Source of the DNA: Rhodospirillaceae bacterium bin65
GTDB lineage: Bacteria; Pseudomonadota; Alphaproteobacteria; Bin65
DNA length: 64,000 nucleotides
Direction of reading: 5' to 3'
NCBI GenBank assembly: GCA_002238725.1
Contig: MPMX01000006.1
Span: forward strand, 59,335-123,334
Shown: one piece after another, positions 7,784 through 16,085 of the stretch
Position numbering within the stretch: the stretch's first letter is position 1
Layout of the letters: each line of letters opens with the position of its first letter
Notes under the pieces: generated by a model
What the model saw: only the letters and a program-made list of their open reading frames with translations
Told to the model about the DNA's origin: nothing
Databases searched by the model: none
Position numbers and translations under genes: made by a program

Positions 7784-8668
7784 ATGGTCGGGCCGTTCCT
7801 GTTCGCGACCAATATGCTGGCGGCCAAGGCGACCGCCGACCTGATCCCGCCGGTCGCGCTGGCCTTCTTCCGCTGGCTCGGCGCGCTGCTGCTGCTGGCC
7901 CCGGCGGTCTGGCCGCGCTTCTGGCGCCAGCGCGCCTGCCTGCTGCGCGAATGGCCGGACCTGATGGTCTTCGGCGCGCTCGGCATGGGCGTGTGCGGGG
8001 CCTTCGTCTATATCGGCGCCGATACCACCAGCGCGACCAATATCGGGCTGATCTATTCCAGTTCGCCGGTCCTGATCCTGGTGCTTGCCGCGGTCTTCTA
8101 CGGCCAGCATATCGGCCGCATTGCCGCTCTGGGTGTCGCGCTCGCGTTCGCCGGCGTCCTCACGATTCTGGCGCAGGGCGATCCCGACACCCTGTTCGAC
8201 GTCCGCTTCGTTGCGGGCGACCTGTGGATGGTCGCCGCCGCAAGCGGCTGGGCGATCTATTCGATCCTGCTCAAACACCGGCCGACCGGGTTCGATACCC
8301 TGCCGCGCTTCTTCGCTATCTGCCTGGCCGGGGTGCTGATCCTGCTGCCCTTTACCGTCGCCGAGCATCTGGGCGGCGAACCAGTCACCTGGACCTGGGA
8401 AACCGCCGGCTGGATGGTTTTGGTCGCCGCGGTCCCCGGTGTCGGCGCCTACGCGGCGTATGCCTTCATCGTCGAGCGGTTGGGTCCGGGCAAGGCCGGC
8501 CTGATCCTCTACATGATCCCGCTGATCGGCGTCGTGATGGCCTGGCTGCTGCTCGGCGAGGCGCCGGCATGGTATCACTATGCCGGTGCAGCCTTGGTGC
8601 TGACCGGAATCCGGCTGGCCAACCGGAAATTGCCGGATGACAACGGGAACGGAACCGAAAACGCATGA
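7784..8668 (+). CDS. EamA/DMT-family transporter
   Basis: This 294-residue inner-membrane protein has about ten hydrophobic helices and two EamA repeats, with a terminal GIRLANRK motif seen at the end of many family members. The first ATG in frame (7784) lies inside the first predicted helix; upstream codons read SLAYALL and continue without a start, so the real N-terminus may use a non-standard codon. Its stop overlaps the next start (ATGA at 8665-8668). Export of a small metabolite is likely; the substrate is unknown. Confidence 0.8.
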   Translation: MVGPFLFATNMLAAKATADLIPPVALAFFRWLGALLLLAPAVWPRFWRQRACLLREWPDLMVFGALGMGVCGAFVYIGADTTSATNIGLIYSSSPVLILVLAAVFYGQHIGRIAALGVALAFAGVLTILAQGDPDTLFDVRFVAGDLWMVAAASGWAIYSILLKHRPTGFDTLPRFFAICLAGVLILLPFTVAEHLGGEPVTWTWETAGWMVLVAAVPGVGAYAAYAFIVERLGPGKAGLILYMIPLIGVVMAWLLLGEAPAWYHYAGAALVLTGIRLANRKLPDDNGNGTENA

Positions 8669-9291
8669 AACGGATCGACTGGTATTTCGACTATATCTCG
8701 CCCTACGCCTATCTGCAGTCGCAGCGGCTCGGGGAATTCGCCGGCACCGCGGAAATCCGGCCGGTGCCGGTGCTGTTCGCCGGGTTGCTCAACGCGACCG
8801 GCATGCTGGGACCGGCGGAGATTCCGGCCAAGCGGCTGTGGACCTACCGCTTCTGCCAGTTCACCGCCGGCCGGCTGGGCGTGCCGTTCCGGCTGCCGCC
8901 GGCCCATCCGTTCAACCCGCTGCGCATCCTGCGCCTGTCCATCGCGCTGGACTGCGATCCGGCCGCCATCGACGCCATCTTCCGCTTCGTCTGGGGCGAG
9001 GGACGCGACCCGGTCGCGGACTGGCCGGCCCTGATCGCGGCGCTGGGCGCCGCCGACGCCGATACCTTGATTGCGGCAGAATCGGTCAAGACCGCCTTGA
9101 GGGAAAACACGGAAAGGGCGATTGCGGCCGGAGTTTTCGGCGTGCCGACCCTGGCGGTCGACGGCCAGCATTTCTGGGGCGTCGACGGGACGGATTTCGC
9201 CCACGCCTGCCTCGCCGATCCGCAAATCCTGGAAACCGACGCCATGAAGCGGCTCGAGACGCTGCCCGCCGCAGCCGAACGGCGGCGCTAG
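8665..9291 (+). CDS. 2-hydroxychromene-2-carboxylate isomerase-like, DsbA-fold protein
   Basis: This 208-residue thioredoxin-fold protein of the DsbA/HCCA isomerase family has DWYFDYISPYAYLQS at the N-terminus, where the usual CxxC is replaced by SPYAY with its active-site serine. It also has a large helical insertion and the cis-proline loop GVFGVPTLAVDGQHFWG near residues 155-171. Family members are glutathione-dependent isomerases of aromatic degradation or glutathione transferase kappa-like. It is co-translated with the preceding exporter. Confidence 0.8.
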   Translation: MKRIDWYFDYISPYAYLQSQRLGEFAGTAEIRPVPVLFAGLLNATGMLGPAEIPAKRLWTYRFCQFTAGRLGVPFRLPPAHPFNPLRILRLSIALDCDPAAIDAIFRFVWGEGRDPVADWPALIAALGAADADTLIAAESVKTALRENTERAIAAGVFGVPTLAVDGQHFWGVDGTDFAHACLADPQILETDAMKRLETLPAAAERRR

Positions 9292-9306
9292 CCCATCCGG
9301 GTTCCG

Positions 9307-9765
9307 GTGCCGGACCGTCCGCGCCTCGCCTGTATCGTCGCCGATCTGCGGCTGGCCCGGATCGCCGTGCAGGCGGCGGCGGCCGCCGGCGCCGATGCCG
9401 AGCTTTGGAGCCCGCCGGACGCAGCAGGAGACCTTGGCGTCGGCTATTGGGCGGCGCTCGACCGCGCGGTCGCCGGTCTGTCTGATACCGGTCCGGCGGA
9501 CTTGGGCCCAGGGGACTCCGGCCAGGCGTCGACGGTATTGGATTGCGGCGATGCGCCGGGCTATGCGCTGGCCGCGCTGCGCGAGGGCCTTCGCCATCTG
9601 CATGTCGCGGGCCGGGCCGATGTCCGCGCCAGGCTGGCCGCGATCGCGGAAGAATACGGCGCCGCGCTGCACCCCGGCCCGCCGCCGGAACTCGACCTGC
9701 GCGACCGGCTCGACCCGGCGGCGTCGTGCCGCTTCGCACTGGGCCTGCCCGATACGCGCGACTGA
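9307..9765 (+). CDS. Hypothetical protein
   Basis: This 152-residue protein starts at GTG 9307, 15 bp after the isomerase. Codon usage is strongly G/C at third positions, supporting a real gene. The sequence alternates beta-like strands and Ala-rich helices (CIVADLRLARIAVQAAAAAG; TVLDCGDAPGYALAALREG; LHVAGRADVRARLAAIA). This suggests a Rossmann-like alpha/beta fold, but I do not recognise a family and assign no function. It may be in the same operon as the two genes before it. Confidence 0.6.
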   Translation: MPDRPRLACIVADLRLARIAVQAAAAAGADAELWSPPDAAGDLGVGYWAALDRAVAGLSDTGPADLGPGDSGQASTVLDCGDAPGYALAALREGLRHLHVAGRADVRARLAAIAEEYGAALHPGPPPELDLRDRLDPAASCRFALGLPDTRD

Positions 9766-9801
9766 CTCCGGGCGTGACGGCCCGGACGTTCAATCCGCGC
9801 G

Positions 9802-9830
9802 TTGAAACCTCGGGCGGGCTTGTCTAAGCA
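9802..9830 (+). promoter_or_regulatory. Putative promoter of the aldolase gene
   Basis: TTGAAA (9802-9807), 17 bp, TAAGCA (9825-9830), 60 bp upstream of the aldolase ATG. Confidence 0.4.
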
Positions 9831-9890
9831 CGGGACCCAGACACAGCGGGACAGGCGGCGCAGCCGGCGGACGAAGCGAAGGAACCAGCC

Positions 9891-10811
9891 ATGAAAATGA
9901 CGTCCAGGGTGCGTCAAATTCTGAAAAACTACGAAAGCGACTGTCCCGGTACTAAAGGTCAGCTGGCCCGCATCCTGATGAACGGCCGTCTCGCCGGCAC
10001 GGGCAAGGCGGTCATCCTGCCGGTCGACCAGGGCTTCGAGCACGGCCCGGCGCGCAGCTTCGCCCCGAATCCCGCCGGCTACGATCCGCACTACCACTAC
10101 CGGCTGGCCATCGACGCCGGCCTCAACGCCTTCGCCGCGCCGCTCGGCCTGCTGGAGGCCGGCGCCGACACCTTCGCCGGCCAGATCCCGACCATCCTCA
10201 AGGTCAACAGCGCCAACAGCCATGCCCGGGAAAAAGACCAGGCGATCACCGGCGCGGTGGAGGACGCCCTGCGCCTGGGTTGCGCCGCCATCGGCTTCAC
10301 CATCTATCCGGCCTCGGACAGCCAGTTCGAGATGATGGAGGAAATCCGCGAAATGGCGGCGGAGGCGAAAGCGGTCGGCCTCGCCGTCGTCATCTGGTCC
10401 TATCCACGCGGCGGCGGCCTCTCGAAACAGGGCGAGACCGCGATCGACGTCTGCGCCTACGCCGCCCACATGGCGGCCTTGCTGGGCGCCCACATCATCA
10501 AGGTCAAGCCGCCGACCGGCCACATCGAGCAGGATGAGGCGCGCAAGGTCTACGAGGCCCAGGGCATCGACATTTCGAGCCTGTCCGCCCGCGTCGCCCA
10601 TGTCATGCAGAGCGCCTTCGCCGGCCGCCGGCTGGTCGTCTTTTCCGGCGGCGCGGCCAAGGGCGACGACGCGATCCTCGACGAAATCCGCGCGCTGCGC
10701 GACGGCGGCGCCTCCGGCTCGATCATCGGCCGCAACAGCTTCCAGCGCCCGCGCGACGACGCCCTCGCCCTGCTCGACAAGGTGGTGCGGATCTACAAGG
10801 GACAGCTCTAG
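9891..10811 (+). CDS. Class I (DhnA-type) fructose-bisphosphate aldolase
   Basis: This 306-residue TIM-barrel protein of the archaeal-type class I aldolase family includes VDQGFEHGPARSF at about 45-57, WSYPRGGGLSKQGE near 169-182, and AHIIKVKPPTG at about 200-210 carrying the Schiff-base lysine. The phosphate-binding GGAAKGDD and IIGRNSFQRP follow. It cleaves or condenses fructose-1,6-bisphosphate with glyceraldehyde-3-phosphate and dihydroxyacetone phosphate without a metal. It is followed 23 bp later by thiE. Confidence 0.88.
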   Translation: MKMTSRVRQILKNYESDCPGTKGQLARILMNGRLAGTGKAVILPVDQGFEHGPARSFAPNPAGYDPHYHYRLAIDAGLNAFAAPLGLLEAGADTFAGQIPTILKVNSANSHAREKDQAITGAVEDALRLGCAAIGFTIYPASDSQFEMMEEIREMAAEAKAVGLAVVIWSYPRGGGLSKQGETAIDVCAYAAHMAALLGAHIIKVKPPTGHIEQDEARKVYEAQGIDISSLSARVAHVMQSAFAGRRLVVFSGGAAKGDDAILDEIRALRDGGASGSIIGRNSFQRPRDDALALLDKVVRIYKGQL

Positions 10812-10834
10812 GCGCCGGGATCGCGGCGGGCATC

Positions 10835-11476
10835 ATGGCCGATCCCGGCTGTCAGCTTTACCTCGTCACCCCGCCGGCATTGGAGCCGGCGGGGTTCGGC
10901 GAAGACCTGAAGGCGGCGCTGGATGCCGGGCCGGTGGCGTGTCTCCAGCTCCGGCTCAAGGAGGCGCCGGACGATGCCGTGCGCCGCGCGGCCGACATCC
11001 TGATGCCGGTCTGCCATCGTTACGATGCCGCCTTCCTGATCAACGACCGGCCCGACCTCGCGCGCGAACTGGGCGCCGACGGCGTCCATATCGGGCAGGA
11101 GGACGCCGGCTATGCCGAGGCGCGGGCGCTGGTCGGCGACGATGCGACCGTCGGCGTGACCTGCCACAACTCCCTGCATCTGGCGATGGAGGCGGCCGAG
11201 GCCGGCGCCGATTATGTCGCCTTCGGCGCCTTCTTCCAGACCCGGACCAAGGAGCCGAAGTCGAAGGCCAGCCTGGAGACGCTCGAGAGCTGGTCCACGG
11301 CGACCGTCGTGCCCTGCGTCGCCATCGGCGGGATTACCGTGGAGAACTGCAGTCCGCTGATCCGCGCCGGCGCCGATTTCCTGGCGGTGGTCGGCGGCGT
11401 CTGGGACTTTCCGGACGGACCGGCGGCGGCCGTCCGGGCGTTTACCGGCATTCTGGCGGAGCGCCGCCGCGCCTGA
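10835..11476 (+). CDS. thiE: Thiamine-phosphate synthase
   Basis: This 213-residue TIM-barrel enzyme couples hydroxymethylpyrimidine-PP and the thiazole phosphate to thiamine monophosphate. Motifs are LQLRLKEA (about 37-44), FLINDRPDLA, LGADGVHIGQED, GVTCHN, DYVAFGAFFQTRTK (pyrophosphate loop) and AIGGIT. Length and motif order are normal for ThiE; TenI-like proteins are the alternative. I saw no thiamine riboswitch before it, and the 23-bp gap suggests read-through from the aldolase gene. Confidence 0.86.
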   Translation: MADPGCQLYLVTPPALEPAGFGEDLKAALDAGPVACLQLRLKEAPDDAVRRAADILMPVCHRYDAAFLINDRPDLARELGADGVHIGQEDAGYAEARALVGDDATVGVTCHNSLHLAMEAAEAGADYVAFGAFFQTRTKEPKSKASLETLESWSTATVVPCVAIGGITVENCSPLIRAGADFLAVVGGVWDFPDGPAAAVRAFTGILAERRRA

Positions 11477-11483
11477 AGGTACG

Positions 11484-11530
11484 CCCTTCGAGACGTGCAG
11501 TCGTCCTTCAAAACGGGGCGTCTCGAAAGA
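11484..11530. repeat. Short CTTCGAGACG inverted repeat after thiE
   Basis: CCCTTCGAGACG and GCGTCTCGAAAG face each other across about 25 bp, immediately after thiE. It belongs to the same dispersed family as 3906-4111 and could form a hairpin at the end of the thiE transcript. The rest of the gap to 11721 shows no recognisable gene. Confidence 0.6.
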
Positions 11531-11721
11531 CGAAATTTCCGGCCCGACGAAAAACGCTCTGGCAATTTGCCGATTCTTGCGCTGATATTGCGACCCGATA
11601 GATTTCAGAACACGGCCAGCGACGGGACGGGCTACCGGGCAACGGCCGGACGATCTGCAAATTTCGCGTCGCCCGTTCCCGAATCCGCCGGCAAACCCTA
11701 AAGGTGAGCGGGAGCGCGGCT

Positions 11722-12906
11722 ATGTCCCAGGAAACAGCAGACTCCGCCAGTCGTTCCGACAGGCCGCGGTGGCTCGGTTATGCCCAACTGGGGTTGATCC
11801 TGATCGCCATCGTTGCCGCCCTGTACTTTGCCCGCGCGCCCGACCGGGTCGAGCGCGGGGCGACGGCCGCCACGACGGCCGGATCGGACAAGCCGGCCGT
11901 ACGCGTCGTTCAGCCGGGTCCGAAGAAATATACCTTCACCGTCCGCGCGACGGGAACGGTGACCCTCGAACGGAAGACCAAGGTCGTTTCGCAGGTTGTC
12001 GGCCGGGTTGTCTGGGTCTCGCCGAACTTCACGAACGGCGGGTCGATCGGGGCGAACGAAACCTTCATCAGGATCGATCCGGCCGAATTCGAGATCCGGG
12101 TCCGGGCCGCGCAAATGTCGGTCAAGGAAGCCGAAGCCAGTCTGCAAATTCAAAAGGCTCTTGCAAAGGAAGGCGCCGATAAGTTCACGAAAGCCAATCC
12201 GGGGGCGGAGATTCCCGAGCGGGTCCGCCGCGTCTCGCCGATCGCCAGGACGGAAGCCAGGCTGGGCCGGGCGCAGGCAGCGCTGGATCTCGCCAGATTG
12301 CGGCTTGCGCGCACGAATATATCGCTGCCCTACGACAGCCGGGTCGTGCGCTCGGACGTCGAAGTCGGTGAACTCGTCGGCCCGGCCGAAAATGTCGGGC
12401 GCTCGTGGGTGCTGGGCGTCGTCTACCGGCCCGGCGGATTGCAGGTCCGGGCGCCGGTCGAGCCGAAGGACCTGAAAAATTTTGCGCCGATGGTCGGGCG
12501 CACCGCCCGAATCTCCACCTGGGCCGGAAAATTCAGCGGTGAAGTGGTCCGCGTCTCGTCGGTTGTCGCGCCGCGCACCCGCCTGGGATCGATGTTCCTG
12601 AATTTCGCCGGGGATACGCCGCCCGGCACCTTGCCGGCGCCGGGCACCTTCGCGGAAATCGCCGTTACCGGCCCGACGCGCGACAAGGTCTTCGTCCTGC
12701 CGGCGGCGGCGGCGCGGGACCGCGACAGCGTCTGGGTGGTGAGGAAGGGCGCCCTGGCGCCGTTCACGCCCAAAACGCTCGGCCGCACGGTGGACGGCTG
12801 GATCGTCGAGCCGTTCGATGCCGGCGACGGCGTCGTCGTGGGCGTGCTGGCCAATGCCAGGGAAGGGTTGCAGGTGACGGCCAGGGCAATTCGAGCGCCG
12901 GAATAA
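11722..12906 (+). CDS. RND efflux periplasmic adaptor (membrane fusion protein)
   Basis: This 394-residue HlyD/AcrA-type adaptor starts at ATG 11722, with GGGAG seven bases upstream (GTG 11704 is the alternative). One N-terminal membrane anchor (YAQLGLILIAIVAALYFA, about residues 18-35) is followed by a barrel-sandwich half (FTVRATGTVTLERKTKVV), a coiled-coil hairpin around residues 125-200, and the second lipoyl half with NISLPYDSRVVRSDVEVGE. It would link the RND pump encoded next to an outer-membrane channel, which is not encoded in this window. Confidence 0.85.
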   Translation: MSQETADSASRSDRPRWLGYAQLGLILIAIVAALYFARAPDRVERGATAATTAGSDKPAVRVVQPGPKKYTFTVRATGTVTLERKTKVVSQVVGRVVWVSPNFTNGGSIGANETFIRIDPAEFEIRVRAAQMSVKEAEASLQIQKALAKEGADKFTKANPGAEIPERVRRVSPIARTEARLGRAQAALDLARLRLARTNISLPYDSRVVRSDVEVGELVGPAENVGRSWVLGVVYRPGGLQVRAPVEPKDLKNFAPMVGRTARISTWAGKFSGEVVRVSSVVAPRTRLGSMFLNFAGDTPPGTLPAPGTFAEIAVTGPTRDKVFVLPAAAARDRDSVWVVRKGALAPFTPKTLGRTVDGWIVEPFDAGDGVVVGVLANAREGLQVTARAIRAPE

Positions 12907-12961
12907 CCGGGCCTGAAGACGGACGCCGCGCGCGCCGGGCGCACCATTGCGAGGGACTATC

Positions 12962-15900
12962 GTGAATAAAGGACCGATCGCATATTTCGTCGGCAATCCT
13001 GTCGCCGCCAAATTCTTGCTCATCCTGCTGATCGTCGGCGGCGTCTTTTCAGGGACTCAGCTGACCGTTCAGCACATTCCGGAAATCGATCTGCGCACGG
13101 TCAGCGTGACCGTGAAGGTGCCCGGCGCGTCGCCGAAGGAGGTCGAGGAGGACGTCAACCGCCGGATCGAGGAAAGCGTGGTCGGCCTCCCCGGCGTCGC
13201 GCGGGTCGTCGGCACCGCCTCGCAAGGGTTCGCCCGGCTGGATGTCGAGCTCGAAACTTTCGCCGATGCCGGGGACGTCCTGGCGGATGTTCGCAGCGCC
13301 GTCGAAAGCATCGAGAATTTTCCGCCGGCCAATGCAGAACGGCCGAGGGTGGAGCTGAAGAAACTGGCGATCGAAGTGATGACGCTTGCCGTCGCCTCGT
13401 CGACTTCGACCGAAAACGACTTGCGCCTTGCGGCAGAAAAGTTGCGCGACGATCTGCTGACGCTGCCATCGGTCTCCCAGGTCAAGCTGCGCGGCACGCG
13501 CGACCGCGAAATCGCCATCGAGATGAACGAAGAGGAGTTGCGCCGCCACAAGCTGACGCTCGCCAGGGTCGCCAGAATTGTCCGGCGGGCCTCCCGCAAC
13601 GCGACCTTCGGCGAATTGCGCACGCGCGCGGGCGGCGTGGTCCTCCATGCCGTCGGCAAACGGCGGATTGGCGAAGAATTCAAAAACATCCCGCTCATCA
13701 CCAGGGACGACGGCACCATCCTGACGCTCGGCGACGTCGCCACGATCCGCGACGGCTTCGTCGACGAAGACATCCTCTCGACGGTCGATGGCAGGCCCGC
13801 GGTCTTCGTCCGTGTCGAAGCATCCAAGGAGCAATCGCTGATCGAAATCTCCTCCAACATCAGGAAACGTCTCGAAACCTACACGCCGCCGCCGGGGATC
13901 GACATTCTCATCTGGAACGATACCGCAGAACCGATTTTCGACGTTCTCTCGGATATCGTTCGCAACGCGGTGATCGGCGTCATCCTGGTGTTCGTGTGCC
14001 TGTTTCTTGTCTTCGACCTCCGCCTCGCTTTCTGGATTACCCTGGGCATTCCCCTGTCGTTCGTCGGCGCGCTGATGTTCTTCGATCTGGCGGACCTGAC
14101 CCTGAATCTGGGGACGCTGTTCGCCTTCTTCCTGCTGATCGGCATCGTCGTCGACGATGCCGTCGTGGTCGGCGAAAGCGTCGCTGCGGAACGCGAGCGG
14201 GGAAAGAATGCCGTGGAGGCGGCGGTCTCGGGGGCCCGGATCGTCGCCGGCCCGATCTTTGTCGGCGTATCCACGACCGTATTGGCGTTCGTGCCGTTCC
14301 TGTTCGTCACGGAAGGCAGCCTTCAGGTCGTCCAGCCGTTTTTCTGGGTCGCGCTGTTCGTACTCGCCGTATCGCTGGCCGAGGCTTTCTTCATCCTGCC
14401 ATCCCACCTCTCGCACGAGCGGCGCTGGAGTCTCTCCCCGCTGCGCGAAATCCAGGCCTGGGTGCGCGGAGCGATTGACCGGATGCGGGATTCGATCGTC
14501 GCGCCGGCGGTGTCGTGGGCGGTCCGCCATGTCTGGCTCACGATCGCCTTCGGGCTGGTTTTTTTCGTTGCCGCCCTCGCCCTGCTGCGCTCCGAGCAGG
14601 TTCGCGTGGTCATCCTCGACAACACGACGAGCCGCTCGAACACGGTCCAGGCGAACCTCGAGTTGCCGGTCGGCGCGCCGTTCGAAGCCAGTGCCGCCGT
14701 CGCCGAAAGATTCGTACGGGCGGCCGAGGCGGTCGACAAGGAACTCGACAGGACGGCGATCAAATCGATCAGCGTGATCGTCGGCAATACCGGCGGCATC
14801 GCCCGCTCGCGCACCGGCGAGGGACAGCGTAACGGCAGCCATCTGGCCTCGGTCCGGCTCCATCTGCATCGTCGGCCGCTGCGCAGCGCGTCGCCGGTGG
14901 AAATCGAGCGGCTGTGGCGCCGGAACATCGGCAATCTGCCGGGACTGGCGAAAGTCTCGGTCCGGACGACCCAGTTCCAGTTCAAGCCGTCCGTCGCCTA
15001 TGCCCTGGTTCACGACGATCGCGACGAGCTGGAGAAGGCAGCCCGCGAACTCAGCGCATTCATCCGGTCCGTTCCGGGCATCTACCAGCTTTCGGACAGC
15101 CTGACGCCGGGCAAACGGCATTTCGTCGTCCGGGTGACGCCGGCCGGCAAGGCCGCGGGCCTGACGCCGACCGGGATCGGCCGGCAATTGCGGGCCAATT
15201 ACCACGGCATCGAGGTGCAGAGAATCCAGCGCGGCCGCGATGAGATTCGCGTCGTCGTGCGCTATCCGGCGGAACGCCGGCGCAGTCTGCGCGAACTCGC
15301 CAGCGAGCGGATCCGCCGGCCCGGCGGCGGCGAGGTGCCGCTGTCCACGGTCGCCTGGATCGAGGAAAAGCGCGAGCTTGCTGCGCTCACCCGCATCGAC
15401 GGCAAGAGCACCGTCCTGGTCAATGCCCATACCGAACTCACCCGGATCACCCCCATTCAGGCGCGGAGGAAGATCGACCGGGAGTTCCTGCCCGGCCTGA
15501 TCGCGAAATATCCCGGCCTCGGCATCTCCGATGACGCCGGCGTGCGCCAGGAGAGGCACCTGATCGAGACGTTGAGCCTGCTGGTGCCCTTCGTGCTGAT
15601 CGCGATGTACGCCCTGATGGCCGGCTTCCTGCGAAGCTACTGGAAGCCGGTGGTCGCCATGGCGGGGGTCCCTATTGCTTTCGCCGGCGCCATCTTCGGG
15701 CACTGGGTCCTCGGCTGGGATGTCACGGCGATGTCCCTGTTCGGCGTCGTCGGCGTTGCCGGCGTCATCGTCAACGACGCGCTGGTGCTGCTCGACCGCT
15801 ACAATGCGATCCGCCGGGACAACGACATGCTCCCGGCCATCGCCGCCGCTTCCGCGGCGACGCGCCACCGCTTCCGCGCCGTCTTCCTGACCAGCCTGAC

Positions 15901-16063
15901 CACGGTCCTCGGCCTCTCGCCCCTGCTTTACGCGCGCGGCGACGAACTGATCCGCTTCGTGCCGTTCGTGGTCAGCATGCTCGGCGGCATGGTGGCTGCC
16001 GGCGTCTTCACCCTGTTCATCCTGCCGACTCTGGTGATGATCGTCGACGGCCGGCGCGAATGA
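12962..16063 (+). CDS. RND-family efflux transporter permease
   Basis: This roughly 1033-residue inner-membrane pump of the AcrB/MdtB-like HAE-1 group starts at GTG 12962, with GAGGGA five bases upstream. One helix at the N-terminus is followed by a periplasmic porter domain with an NxxIP-like beginning (QHIPEIDLRTVSVTVKVPGA). The membrane block includes GIVVDDAVVVGESVA, whose paired aspartates match the proton-relay site of TM4. The second half repeats the layout. It pumps drugs, metals or lipophilic compounds outward using proton motive force; the actual substrate is unknown. Confidence 0.88.
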   Translation: MNKGPIAYFVGNPVAAKFLLILLIVGGVFSGTQLTVQHIPEIDLRTVSVTVKVPGASPKEVEEDVNRRIEESVVGLPGVARVVGTASQGFARLDVELETFADAGDVLADVRSAVESIENFPPANAERPRVELKKLAIEVMTLAVASSTSTENDLRLAAEKLRDDLLTLPSVSQVKLRGTRDREIAIEMNEEELRRHKLTLARVARIVRRASRNATFGELRTRAGGVVLHAVGKRRIGEEFKNIPLITRDDGTILTLGDVATIRDGFVDEDILSTVDGRPAVFVRVEASKEQSLIEISSNIRKRLETYTPPPGIDILIWNDTAEPIFDVLSDIVRNAVIGVILVFVCLFLVFDLRLAFWITLGIPLSFVGALMFFDLADLTLNLGTLFAFFLLIGIVVDDAVVVGESVAAERERGKNAVEAAVSGARIVAGPIFVGVSTTVLAFVPFLFVTEGSLQVVQPFFWVALFVLAVSLAEAFFILPSHLSHERRWSLSPLREIQAWVRGAIDRMRDSIVAPAVSWAVRHVWLTIAFGLVFFVAALALLRSEQVRVVILDNTTSRSNTVQANLELPVGAPFEASAAVAERFVRAAEAVDKELDRTAIKSISVIVGNTGGIARSRTGEGQRNGSHLASVRLHLHRRPLRSASPVEIERLWRRNIGNLPGLAKVSVRTTQFQFKPSVAYALVHDDRDELEKAARELSAFIRSVPGIYQLSDSLTPGKRHFVVRVTPAGKAAGLTPTGIGRQLRANYHGIEVQRIQRGRDEIRVVVRYPAERRRSLRELASERIRRPGGGEVPLSTVAWIEEKRELAALTRIDGKSTVLVNAHTELTRITPIQARRKIDREFLPGLIAKYPGLGISDDAGVRQERHLIETLSLLVPFVLIAMYALMAGFLRSYWKPVVAMAGVPIAFAGAIFGHWVLGWDVTAMSLFGVVGVAGVIVNDALVLLDRYNAIRRDNDMLPAIAAASAATRHRFRAVFLTSLTTVLGLSPLLYARGDELIRFVPFVVSMLGGMVAAGVFTLFILPTLVMIVDGRRE

Positions 16064-16085
16064 GGCAAATGGCGGGCCGGACGCC

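Noticed and set aside
10812..10834. Thiamine riboswitch before thiE
   Set aside because: Only 23 bp separate thiE from the aldolase gene; there is no room for a THI box.
13049..15868. An open frame of 939 codons on the minus strand
   Set aside because: Antisense to the RND permease; no recognisable motif and biased low-complexity composition.
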